NCBI GenBank assembly: GCA_964516435.1 | Contig: CAZEZP010000092.1 | Span: 62,001-126,000, forward strand | DNA from: HGW-17 sp964516435 | Lineage (GTDB): Bacteria > Myxococcota_A > Polyangia > HGW-17 | DNA length: 64,000 nt | Direction of reading: 5' to 3' | Part shown: positions 53,514 through 61,423 of the stretch, one piece after another | How positions within the stretch are numbered: position 1 is the first letter of the stretch | Layout: each line of letters starts with the position of its first letter | Program-made: the position numbers and the translations under genes | The notes under the pieces: model-generated | What the model was told of the DNA's origin: nothing | What the model saw: only the letters and a program-made list of their open reading frames with translations | Databases searched by the model: none

Positions 53514-55910
53514 ATGGCCATGAATTCTTCTGCAACGCCACCCGTTCTGCTGGTGGTGGGCACCAGTCCATCGGATGTCATGGAACTCTCTGCCCGCGTG
53601 CGCGAGATCCTGCCGGATTGCATGCTGCTGCAATCCACGGAGTGCCCCCATGCCCGCCTTCTGGCCGAGCACCACGGCCCCGACGTCATTCTGCTGGTTT
53701 CGGGCAGCCAGCAGGCCGTCGAACAATGTTTTTCGTTCAAGAAAAGTCCTGCCACGGGCGATATTCCGGTCGTCATCCTGTCGCGCAGCCTGGATGAAGA
53801 TCTGCGGTTGCGGGCGCTGGATGCGGGGGTGGACTCCTGCCTGCCGTTTCCGCCGAATCGCCTCGAACTGGCGGAAACGCTGCGAACACTGGTCCGTCTC
53901 AAGCGAGCAGTAGCGGGCGAGCGCCGAAAGGAAGAACTGCTTGCGGCACTGCGCGCCGAACGGGACGAGGAAGTGGAGCGGCGCCAGCAGCGGGCGCTGC
54001 TCAACGAGCGCCATGCCCGCATCCACCGGAACCTGCTGCATTCGCTCCTGGAGGCCACCAGCGACGGCGTGTTCCTGATGGATGCGCAGTTCGTCTTCCT
54101 GCAGGCCAATTCGGTATTCTGCCATTTCGTGGGAAAACCCCGCGAGGCGGTCGTGGACAAGTTCGACGTGGAGGTCATTCCCGAACCTCTGCTTCCCCTG
54201 TGGCATGAGCGCATCCGGGAGGTCCTCGATTCGGGAGCGCAGTCGACGGAAAATTTCACGTATGCAGGGCGAATGTTCGAAATGACGCTCTTGCGCGTGT
54301 TCATCGCCAGCGGCACCTGGGGGGTCGGCGGCATCGCCCGCGACGTCACCGCCCGCATCGTGGCGCAGCGGGAACTGGAAGAGGCGCTCGAGGACTGGCA
54401 GCACACCTTCGACACCTTCAACGCGGCCATCACGATCCTGACGCCGGACCACCGCATCCGGCGCCACAACCGCCTGGCGCGCGAACTCTACGACATTCCG
54501 CATCATCCCGTTCGTCCGTTCTGCTGGGAGATTTTCCACGAGGACAGGAAGATGCATCCGCAATGCCCCATGGAGCGGGCACGGCGCTCCCTGCGGCGGG
54601 AAACCATGGAGATCCCGCAGAAGGACCGCTGGCTGCGGGTGATCGTGGACCCCATCCTGGACGTGTATGGCAATTTCCAGGGAGCCGTGCATACGGTGGC
54701 CGACATCACTGCCGAGCGGCAGATGCAGGAGCATCTCGACCGCATGGAAGCGCAACTGCAGCAGGCGCAGAAGATGGAAGCCGTCGGAAAACTGGCTGGC
54801 GGCATCGCCCACGATTTCAACCATCTGCTGTCCATCGTTCTCGCGGGTGCGGAAACGGCCGCCACTCTTCTGGAAAGCGACCATCCCGCGAAGGCGGCTC
54901 TGCAGGACGTCCTGGACGCCACCGGGCGTTCCGCCGAGATGACACGCCAGTTGCTGGGATTCGCCCGCCGGCAGCCCATGGAGCCGTGCCTGCTGGATGC
55001 CGGCGCGCATGTGCGCAACCTCCATTCCCTTCTGCAGCGTCTGGCCGGCGATCGTGTGGCGGTGCATGTCGAGATGACGGAAGGGGAAAAATATCCTGTG
55101 TTCATGGATCCTTCCCAACTCGGACAGATCCTCATCAACCTGACCGCTAACGCACGGGATGCCATCCAGGATTCCGGTACCATCGTGATTTCCGTCGAAA
55201 ACGTCTGCGTCTCGCAGCGGGACGATGGAGGAATTCCCGAAGGCGAATGGGTGTGTTTGCGCGTGGCGGACACTGGCTGCGGCATGCCGCCGGAAATCCT
55301 GTCCCACGTGTTCGAACCCTTTTTCACCACCAAGGAATCCGGCAAGGGCACGGGTCTGGGGCTGGCCACGGTGTGGGGCATCGTGCAGCAGAATCACGGG
55401 TTCATCCAGGTCCAGAGCCGTCTTGGCGAAGGGACCGCATTCATCCTGCATTTTCCCAGGACCGATGCGCATGGCGCTCGTTTGCTCGCCGACACGGATT
55501 CCTTCACCCCGCTGCCCGATACGAAGGGCACGCTCCTGCTCGTGGAGGACGATCCCCAGTTGATGCGGATCATGGCCCGCATCCTGACCGATGCGGGCTA
55601 CCGGGTGCTCGCGGTCCGCACGCCAGAAAACGCCCAGCAGACGGCTGAATCCTGTGGCGCCGGGGAAATCCATGCGCTCGTCACCGACATCGCCATGCCT
55701 AGCATGACAGGCATCGAACTGGCCCGGCGCATCCGGCAGTCGCATCCGCATCTGCCCGTCCTGCTCGTTTCCGGCCATACTGCGGAAACCGTGGATGCCC
55801 TGCTGCAGGAGCAGCCGCTTCACCGGATCCACTTTCTGCCCAAACCTTTCACGCGCGCCCTGCTTCTGCGCAAACTGGGCGAAATGCTCGGGGCGGTCGA
55901 AAGGACCTGA
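53514..55910 (+). CDS. Hybrid histidine kinase with N-terminal pseudo-receiver
   Basis: 798 residues, cytoplasmic. The order is: a receiver-like domain (about 10-125) in which the phosphorylatable Asp is replaced ('PDVILLVSGSQQ'); a coiled coil (about 128-165); two PAS domains ('LLEATSDGVFLMDAQFVFLQ' and 'WQHTFDTFNAAITILTPDHR'); HisKA with 'LAGGIAHDFNHLLSIV' (His433); HATPase with 'INLTANARDAIQ', 'VADTGCGMPP' and 'GKGTGLGLATVWG'; and an intact receiver with Asp725 in 'LVTDIAMPSMTG' and Lys in 'FLPKPFT'. Phosphate can pass from His433 to Asp725 and on to an unknown phosphotransfer partner. The second PAS has a Cys pair ('FCWEIFHEDRKMHPQCPME') of the kind that may bind a cofactor. It lies 98 bases after the EAL gene. 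Confidence 0.93.
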   Translation: MAMNSSATPPVLLVVGTSPSDVMELSARVREILPDCMLLQSTECPHARLLAEHHGPDVILLVSGSQQAVEQCFSFKKSPATGDIPVVILSRSLDEDLRLRALDAGVDSCLPFPPNRLELAETLRTLVRLKRAVAGERRKEELLAALRAERDEEVERRQQRALLNERHARIHRNLLHSLLEATSDGVFLMDAQFVFLQANSVFCHFVGKPREAVVDKFDVEVIPEPLLPLWHERIREVLDSGAQSTENFTYAGRMFEMTLLRVFIASGTWGVGGIARDVTARIVAQRELEEALEDWQHTFDTFNAAITILTPDHRIRRHNRLARELYDIPHHPVRPFCWEIFHEDRKMHPQCPMERARRSLRRETMEIPQKDRWLRVIVDPILDVYGNFQGAVHTVADITAERQMQEHLDRMEAQLQQAQKMEAVGKLAGGIAHDFNHLLSIVLAGAETAATLLESDHPAKAALQDVLDATGRSAEMTRQLLGFARRQPMEPCLLDAGAHVRNLHSLLQRLAGDRVAVHVEMTEGEKYPVFMDPSQLGQILINLTANARDAIQDSGTIVISVENVCVSQRDDGGIPEGEWVCLRVADTGCGMPPEILSHVFEPFFTTKESGKGTGLGLATVWGIVQQNHGFIQVQSRLGEGTAFILHFPRTDAHGARLLADTDSFTPLPDTKGTLLLVEDDPQLMRIMARILTDAGYRVLAVRTPENAQQTAESCGAGEIHALVTDIAMPSMTGIELARRIRQSHPHLPVLLVSGHTAETVDALLQEQPLHRIHFLPKPFTRALLLRKLGEMLGAVERT

Positions 55911-55946
55911 TTTCGCAGGCCCACGGTGCAGCCAACGGAGGCAAAG

Positions 55947-56921
55947 ATGCGTGAGGAAAACACGAAGGAACGGGAAAAGATCCGGATGGGAATCAGCGCC
56001 TGCCTGCTGGGCCACAAGGTGCGCTTCGACGGGCAGCACAAGAAGGATCCCTACATCGTGCACACCCTGGGCCAGTTCTTCGATTTCGTGCCGGTCTGCC
56101 CCGAGGTGGAATGCGGCCTGGGCATCCCCCGCGAGGCCATGCACCTGGAGGGCGATCCGGCTTCGCCCCGCCTGGTGACCGTGCGCACGCACCAGGATCT
56201 GACCGAACGGATGGAAACGTATGCCCGAAGGCGGGTGGAGGAACTGGCGGAACTGGATCTGCACGGGTTCATCTTCAAGGCCGATTCGCCTTCCTCGGGG
56301 ATGGAGCGCGTGAAGGTGTACGGCCGGCCCAATTCTTCGCCATCCCGCAACGGAACGGGCATTTTCGCCCGCATCTTCATGGAGCGCTTTCCCCTGCTTC
56401 CCGTCGAGGAGGAAGGCCGGCTGCACGACCCGAAACTGCGCGAGACCTTCATCGAGGCCGTGTTCACCCTGCGCCGCTGGCGGGAATTGCTCGCGCAGAA
56501 ACCGGATACGACCGCGCTCATGCGATTCCACGCCCGGCATAAATACCTGCTGATGGCTCATAGCCCGAAGTTGCTGGCGCAGGCCGGGCGCATCGTGGCT
56601 TCGGCTTCCGGCCGCCATCCCGAGGATGCCCTGCGCACCTACGAAAAGACCTTGGTGGAGGCCCTGCGGGTGAAGACCACCGTGGCCAGGAACGTCAACG
56701 TGCTCCTGCACATGACGGGATATTTCAAGAAGACCCTGGATGCCGGCGACCGGGCGGAACTGCTCGCGATCATCGAGCGCTACCGGCAGGGCTTCGTGCC
56801 CCTCGTCGTGCCGGTGACGCTCATCGCCCACCACGTGCGCCGGCTGGACGAGCCCTACCTCAAGGACCAGGTGTACCTCGAGCCGCATCCCGTGGAACTG
56901 GCGCTGCGCAATCACGCCTGA
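55947..56921 (+). CDS. DUF523-DUF1722 protein (YbgA family)
   Basis: 324 residues, GGAGG 5 bases before the ATG at 55947; an upstream start at 55926 is less likely. The N-terminal half is DUF523 with 'ISACLLGHKVRFDGQHKKD' and 'VCPEVECGLGIPREAM'. In the 'FKADSPSSGMERVKVY' block the usual Cys of SPSCG is Ser. The C-terminal half is DUF1722 with 'FHARHKYLLMAHSPKLLAQA' and 'NVNVLLHMTGYFKK'. This fused family is widespread; its role is unproven, with suggested links to thiol or nucleic-acid chemistry. The last 30 bases of the gene are partly duplicated 45 bases downstream. Confidence 0.9.
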   Translation: MREENTKEREKIRMGISACLLGHKVRFDGQHKKDPYIVHTLGQFFDFVPVCPEVECGLGIPREAMHLEGDPASPRLVTVRTHQDLTERMETYARRRVEELAELDLHGFIFKADSPSSGMERVKVYGRPNSSPSRNGTGIFARIFMERFPLLPVEEEGRLHDPKLRETFIEAVFTLRRWRELLAQKPDTTALMRFHARHKYLLMAHSPKLLAQAGRIVASASGRHPEDALRTYEKTLVEALRVKTTVARNVNVLLHMTGYFKKTLDAGDRAELLAIIERYRQGFVPLVVPVTLIAHHVRRLDEPYLKDQVYLEPHPVELALRNHA

Positions 56922-56994
56922 CGCCGCCACGTCCTGCCGCACGGCAGGCAGGAGAGCCGCCTCGTGTGGAACAGCCCTGCGCAATCACGCCTGA
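56892..56994 (+). repeat. Duplicated gene end downstream of the DUF523-DUF1722 gene
   Basis: The 30 bases at 56892-56921, including the stop codon, recur imperfectly at 56966-56994; the last 20 bases (CTGCGCAATCACGCCTGA core) are identical. Between them is a hairpin CCTGCCG-CA-CGGCAGG (56933-56948) with no T-run. This looks like a short tandem duplication that trapped a hairpin. Confidence 0.7.
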
Positions 56995-57051
56995 TGTTTT
57001 TCCTGCATTCATGCCGGAAAGGGAGGCGCTCCCGGAGCGCGGCGGCGCTGA

Positions 57052-57654
57052 CTATCGTTTCTGCAGGAAGAATCCGGCCGAGGCCGACGTGGGATGCCTG
57101 CGGCCCCATTCCCGGTAGGCTTTCACCAGTTCCCGGATTTCTTCCCGCCCCTCCGGCGTGCGGTGCGCCCGCTGGAGCAGATCCACCGTGTCCAGGTATG
57201 TCTTTTCGAAGATGCGCCGCTCCCGGGCATTGTGGAACGTCGCCGAGAGGTCGTTGGAACCCAGGATGCGCTGGCCCACGGCGGCTTCGGTAACGGTGGG
57301 GAACTCGGCGGCCGGCGGCACGCGCCCGCCCCGGATGGCCACGTAATGCACGGCCGCATCCATGGCCATGGCCTTGAAATGCGCTTCCCGTCCGGACACG
57401 TTCTGGGCGCGTCCCAGGCTCCAGAGGCCGGTGGCGATGCTCAAGGGGCCCAGGAGCGTTCCCAGAAGGTTTTCGGTGGAAAGCAGGTTGACGGCAGAAC
57501 TGACCTTGTCCAGGGAGGCTTCGGCCGCGCCGTCTTTCGGCAGGGCGACCGCCAGGCGGCAGTTCACCGGCGGCGCCGGCGCTTCTTCGCCGCGGGCATG
57601 CGCCAGGAGAGCGGCCTGCATGTGCTGCATCCGGTCAGAAAATGAACATTCCAT
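57052..57654 (-). CDS. Hypothetical protein
   Basis: 200 residues, no recognised family. There is no signal peptide. A mildly hydrophobic Gly-rich segment ('ENLLGTLLGPLSIATGLWSL', about residues 80-100) might touch the membrane, followed by a helical C-terminus rich in Arg and Glu ('RRIFEKTYLDTVDLLQRAHR'). Codon use fits its neighbours and no other frame across the region looks better, which is the main support for it being real. It lies between the DUF523 gene (opposite strand) and the receiver gene (same strand, 121 bases upstream). Confidence 0.6.
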   Translation of the reverse strand: MECSFSDRMQHMQAALLAHARGEEAPAPPVNCRLAVALPKDGAAEASLDKVSSAVNLLSTENLLGTLLGPLSIATGLWSLGRAQNVSGREAHFKAMAMDAAVHYVAIRGGRVPPAAEFPTVTEAAVGQRILGSNDLSATFHNARERRIFEKTYLDTVDLLQRAHRTPEGREEIRELVKAYREWGRRHPTSASAGFFLQKR

Positions 57655-57775
57655 CCGTCACCGTCCTTTCCCGGTTCCACCGAACCGGTTTTCCGGATTG
57701 TCGGGCCTTTGCGGCGGATGTTGCGGAAAAAACGGTGGATTCTGAAAAACAGGGATTGTTGGAAAAGGCGCGGCT

Positions 57776-58174
57776 TCAGGCCGGAACGAATTCGGGCTCC
57801 GGGGACCGCAGTTGGATTCCGGAGAGCACATGCTTGACTTCATGCAGGGAGAAGGGTTTGCGCAGCAGCTGCACCGAAGGGTTTTCCCTGAGGATGCGGC
57901 GCAGTTCCTCTCCGGGCTCCATGGCGGTCATGAACACGAATTCCGGCATGCGGGATCCGGCCTGGTCTACTAGTTTGCGGTACAGGGCGATCCCGTCCTC
58001 CACCGGCATCATGACGTCGCAGAACACCACGTCCGGCAGGCGTCGGCCGTCCAGATGCCAGAAGAAGGCCGCCGCGCCGTTGTGGCATTCCACATCGAAT
58101 CCGTACAGTTGCAGCGTGCGGCGCATCATCGACAGCACCAGTACGTCATCATCCACGACCGCCACGCGTACCAT
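57776..58174 (-). CDS. Stand-alone response regulator receiver
   Basis: 132 residues, a complete receiver without an output domain. The acidic pocket is Asp8-Asp9 in 'VAVVDDD', the phosphoacceptor is Asp53 in 'VVFCDVMMP', Thr83 lies in 'VFMTAME' and Lys106 in 'LLRKPFS'. Proteins of this kind carry phosphate between a kinase and a partner or control a target by binding. The hybrid kinase at 53514 is a possible donor on grounds of proximity only. It is a single gene, 176 bases from the acyl-CoA synthetase gene. Confidence 0.92.
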   Translation of the reverse strand: MVRVAVVDDDVLVLSMMRRTLQLYGFDVECHNGAAAFFWHLDGRRLPDVVFCDVMMPVEDGIALYRKLVDQAGSRMPEFVFMTAMEPGEELRRILRENPSVQLLRKPFSLHEVKHVLSGIQLRSPEPEFVPA

Positions 58175-58320
58175 GAAAAACCTCCCTCGAAAGAACTCCG
58201 CCGAATCCAGCCGCGAACCCGGGCCGGATTTCGTCCTGTCTGCGCCCGGACACCTGGAAGCCCGGCGCGCTCCAGCTACATTGGGAAATTTTCGGCCGTT
58301 TGCAAGTTATTTTTAATGAA

Positions 58321-58336
58321 ACTGAAAATTTTCAGT
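58321..58336. repeat. Perfect 16-base palindrome downstream of the acyl-CoA synthetase gene
   Basis: ACTGAAAATTTTCAGT at 58321-58336, 14 bases past the end of the minus-strand synthetase gene, followed in that direction by an A-rich stretch rather than a T-run. It may be a weak terminator hairpin or a protein-binding site for the receiver gene promoter, which faces away from it. Confidence 0.45.
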
Positions 58337-58350
58337 CAAAATGAAATCGG

Positions 58351-60063
58351 TCAAGCGGTCTTGATGGAAGCCGCCTCCTGGAGGTTGAGTTCCACGATGG
58401 CGATTTCACGCATTTTGAACTTCTGGATCTTGCCGGTGACGGTCATGGGGAAGTCGCTCTGGGATTTCACGAATTTCCAGTAGCGCGGCACCTTGAAATG
58501 GGCGATCCGGCCCTTGCAGAACTCGCGCATTTCCTCTTCCGTGATGGTTTCGCCCTCGCGCGGCAGCACCCACGCCATGAGTTCCTCGCCGTAGCGGATG
58601 TCGGGCACGCCGATGACGTAGACGTCCATCACCTTGGAATTCGTGCGCAGGAATTCCTCGATTTCGCGCGGATAGAGGTTTTCGCCGCCGCGGATGACCA
58701 TTTCCTTGATGCGGCCGGTGATCTTGACGTAGCCTTCCTCGTCCATGACGCCCAGGTCGCCGGAATGCAGCCAGCGGCGGTCGTCGATGGTTTCACGCGT
58801 GGCTTTTTCATTGTTGTAATAGCGGTTCATCACGTTGTAGCCGCGGAAGCAGATTTCGCCCTGCGCGCCGCGCGGCACGGTCTCGCCCGTGGCGGGATCG
58901 ATGATTTTCAGTTCCTGGCGCGGCATGGTGCGGCCCACCGTGGAGACCCGCTTTTCCACGCTGTCGGAAATGGACGTCATGGTGGTCACCGGCGAAGCCT
59001 CGGTCTGCCCGTAGGCGATGACCACTTCCTTCATGTTCATCTTCGCGATGACTTCCTTCATGGTTTCGATGGGGCAGGGGGCGCCTGCCATGATGCCCGT
59101 GCGCAGGGTGGACAGGTTGAAATCGGACAGGTTGGGAAGGTTCAGTTCGGCGATGAACATGGTGGGCACGCCGTGCAGGGCCGTGCATTTCTCCTGCGAG
59201 ACCGCATGCAGCACGCCCGCCGCGTCGAACACGGGACCCGGGATGACCATGCAGGCGCCCGTGGAGACGCAGGCCAGATTCGACATCACCATGCCGAAGC
59301 AGTGGTAGAACGGCACCGGAATGCAAAGGCGGTCCTGCTCGGTGAAGTTCATCATGCGGGCCACGTGGTAGCCGTTGTTGAGGATGTTGAAGTGCGTGAG
59401 CGTGACGCCCTTGGGGAAGCCCGTGGTGCCGGAGGTGTACTGGATGTTGATGTCGTCGTCGGGATCCAGATGCGCCATGATGTCATGGAGTTGCTCGTCG
59501 GTCATCGATTCGCCCGTCTGGATCAGGTCGTCGAACGCGAACATGCCCGGGCTGCGCTCTCCGATGAGGATCACGTTCTTCAGAAGCGGCAGCGCCGCGC
59601 TCTCGAGTTGGCCCGGTCTGGACGCGGGGATCTCGGGGCAGATTTCCAGGAGCATTTCCTTGTAGCGGGAGGTCTTGAAGACGTCGAGCAGCACGATCGT
59701 CTGCGTCTGGGACTGCTCGAGCGCGTACTTGAGCTCGTGCGTGCGGTAGGCGGGATTGATGTTCACCAGCACCGCGCCGATCTTGGCCGTGGCGAACTGG
59801 GTGGCCGTCCATTCCCAGCGGTTGATGGACCACAGTCCCACGCGATCCCCCCGGCGGATGCCGAGTTGGTGGAGTCCCTTGGCCAGTTTGGAGGTGAGTT
59901 CGTCGAATTCCCGGTAGGTGAAGCGGCGGGACTGCGCCACATCCACCAGCGCCTCGCGTTCCGGGAAGCGTCGCGCCGTGTCGGCGAGCATTTCGCCGAT
60001 GGTGATGTACTTCAGGGGGAAATCGAGGGTTCCGACGTCGTAACTGGGTTTGGATACGGTCAT
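58351..60063 (-). CDS. Medium/long-chain acyl-CoA synthetase (AMP-binding)
   Basis: 570 residues, AAAGGAG before the ATG. It activates a carboxylic acid to its CoA ester through an acyl-AMP. Motifs are 'IQYTSGTTGFPKGVTLTH' (phosphate loop), 'VVIAYGQTEASPVTTM', 'WLHSGDLGVMDEEGYVKITG' (ATP and hinge Asp) and 'DFPMTVTGKIQKFKMRE' with the catalytic Lys. It is closer to fatty-acyl-CoA synthetases of beta-oxidation than to acetyl-CoA synthetase, and its 'PVPFYHCFGMVMSN' block is typical of those. The chain length is not decidable by reading. It is a single gene on this strand. Confidence 0.93.
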   Translation of the reverse strand: MTVSKPSYDVGTLDFPLKYITIGEMLADTARRFPEREALVDVAQSRRFTYREFDELTSKLAKGLHQLGIRRGDRVGLWSINRWEWTATQFATAKIGAVLVNINPAYRTHELKYALEQSQTQTIVLLDVFKTSRYKEMLLEICPEIPASRPGQLESAALPLLKNVILIGERSPGMFAFDDLIQTGESMTDEQLHDIMAHLDPDDDINIQYTSGTTGFPKGVTLTHFNILNNGYHVARMMNFTEQDRLCIPVPFYHCFGMVMSNLACVSTGACMVIPGPVFDAAGVLHAVSQEKCTALHGVPTMFIAELNLPNLSDFNLSTLRTGIMAGAPCPIETMKEVIAKMNMKEVVIAYGQTEASPVTTMTSISDSVEKRVSTVGRTMPRQELKIIDPATGETVPRGAQGEICFRGYNVMNRYYNNEKATRETIDDRRWLHSGDLGVMDEEGYVKITGRIKEMVIRGGENLYPREIEEFLRTNSKVMDVYVIGVPDIRYGEELMAWVLPREGETITEEEMREFCKGRIAHFKVPRYWKFVKSQSDFPMTVTGKIQKFKMREIAIVELNLQEAASIKTA

Positions 60064-60421
60064 GGTTCACTCCTTTGTGGCGATGTCGTCGCAAGCGACC
60101 GGTTGGGTTCGTGCCGGGCCACTCGTACCATGATTTTTTCACGGAATGCAACATGGAAATCGCAGATTTTTCAAGGAATTTTCCGTGTTTTTATTCACGA
60201 AGGCGCGGCTTTCCGGAAGACATGAAGAGCGGCTTTTCATCCACCGGAAGAAGGCGTGGTCGCCGGAATGCAGGAGGGAACCGTCTCCATTGGAGGCGGG
60301 ATGTAGAAAAATTCGTGAAAAATCAGCTTGCGCTGAATAAAAGTCCCGCCACAATAGTCATGACGTTCCGGATGTTTCCCTTTTCGGGGAATGCACGAGG
60401 TCACCAACAGCGGAGGATGCC
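60064..60421. promoter_or_regulatory. Divergent intergenic region
   Basis: 358 bases between the acyl-CoA synthetase gene (reading left) and the barrel protein gene (reading right). Small open frames inside lack ribosome sites and family matches. AT-rich stretches at 60130-60200 and 60300-60350 probably hold promoters. A small hairpin TCAGC-TTGC-GCTGA lies near 60322-60335. I see no other element. Confidence 0.4.
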
Positions 60422-61060
60422 ATGAAACGCAATTCTTTTCTTCCTGTTTTTCTTTTTTTCGCATTGTTTCCCGCCATTTCGCATGCCCAGTACATGGAGC
60501 CCGGCGATGGACTGACGCCGTTCTTCGAACCCCACCGCTTCGGATGGGTGCATGAGGGGGGCCTGGGCGCTGCCTATCTCACCGGCGAGGGCCGCGACAA
60601 TTACGTCGGCGGCGGCGGCGGCTACTACACCGGACTTTTCCGTCCGCAGCCCAGCCTGGCGTTCGGCATCCACGTCGCAGCGGGTGGCATGGACCTGGGC
60701 ACGGCCTACGAGGTGAACCAGTCCATCAATTACGGGCTGGTCGCCGGCGAAGGCCGCGTGTACATCCCGGCCGGCATGCTGGATTTCTGGGGAAGCGTGG
60801 TGCTGGGCGGCGGCCGGCTGGACAAGGTCACGCCGGATCCCAATGGTGGATACGAAGAGGTCTCCGAGGTCCTGACCGGCACCGTGCTGGGCTTCGGCGC
60901 GGGCGGCGACTTCTACCTGACCCCCACTCTTTCCGTGGGCGCCCACCTGCGCATGTACCGGCTCTATCCCCGCGAGGAGGAGCAGACCGGCGACGTTTCC
61001 AACGCCCAGTTCGTGGGCATGTGGATGACCGTCGGCGTCAACGCGGCATGGCATTTTTGA
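60422..61060 (+). CDS. Small outer-membrane beta-barrel protein
   Basis: 212 residues, GGAGG before the ATG, signal peptide cut after 'AISHA'. The mature chain alternates polar and hydrophobic residues in strands with Gly/Tyr-rich turns ('GRDNYVGGGGGYYTGLFRP', 'GTVLGFGAGGDFYLTPTLSV') and ends 'TVGVNAAWHF' with a C-terminal Phe, the usual barrel-assembly signal. An eight-strand OmpW/OmpA-like barrel is likely; the role is unknown. It is followed after 37 bases by a small lipoprotein gene. Confidence 0.8.
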   Translation: MKRNSFLPVFLFFALFPAISHAQYMEPGDGLTPFFEPHRFGWVHEGGLGAAYLTGEGRDNYVGGGGGYYTGLFRPQPSLAFGIHVAAGGMDLGTAYEVNQSINYGLVAGEGRVYIPAGMLDFWGSVVLGGGRLDKVTPDPNGGYEEVSEVLTGTVLGFGAGGDFYLTPTLSVGAHLRMYRLYPREEEQTGDVSNAQFVGMWMTVGVNAAWHF

Positions 61061-61097
61061 TTTTACGTTATAAATTTCCATAAAAAGAGAGTAAAAA

Positions 61098-61328
61098 ATG
61101 AAAAAAATTATTGCAATCTCTTCTCTGTTTTTGATGTTTTCCCTGATGGGCTGCTATGTGAGCGACGCGCCGCCACAGGACGCCCGCGCGGCCCATTCTC
61201 CCGCGGCGTATGGCGAAGGCGAATACGATCAGGAAGCGGATGGCAAGGGGGGAGATGTTCCGCCTCCAGCCCCCGGAACGTCCGAGAGCGAGACGGACGG
61301 TCCCGTGGATCCCGGCCCGTCGTGGTGA
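61098..61328 (+). CDS. Small lipoprotein
   Basis: 76 residues. GAGAG lies 8 bases before the ATG. Lipobox LMGC (Cys19) is followed by only 57 residues, disordered and rich in Asp, Glu, Pro and Gly ('GEGEYDQEADGKGGDVPPPA'). No folded domain is visible. The AT-rich start (ATGAAAAAAATTATT) contrasts with its GC-rich end. It probably accompanies the barrel protein before it, with which it shares a 37-base spacing. Confidence 0.75.
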   Translation: MKKIIAISSLFLMFSLMGCYVSDAPPQDARAAHSPAAYGEGEYDQEADGKGGDVPPPAPGTSESETDGPVDPGPSW

Positions 61329-61423
61329 ATCGGCACTTTCAACTTTCCATTCCGACCGGATTCTGATAGAGGTGCCTCCCATGGCCGGCCGCCGGCCCGA
61401 AACGGAGGTTGTCAACCGACGCC

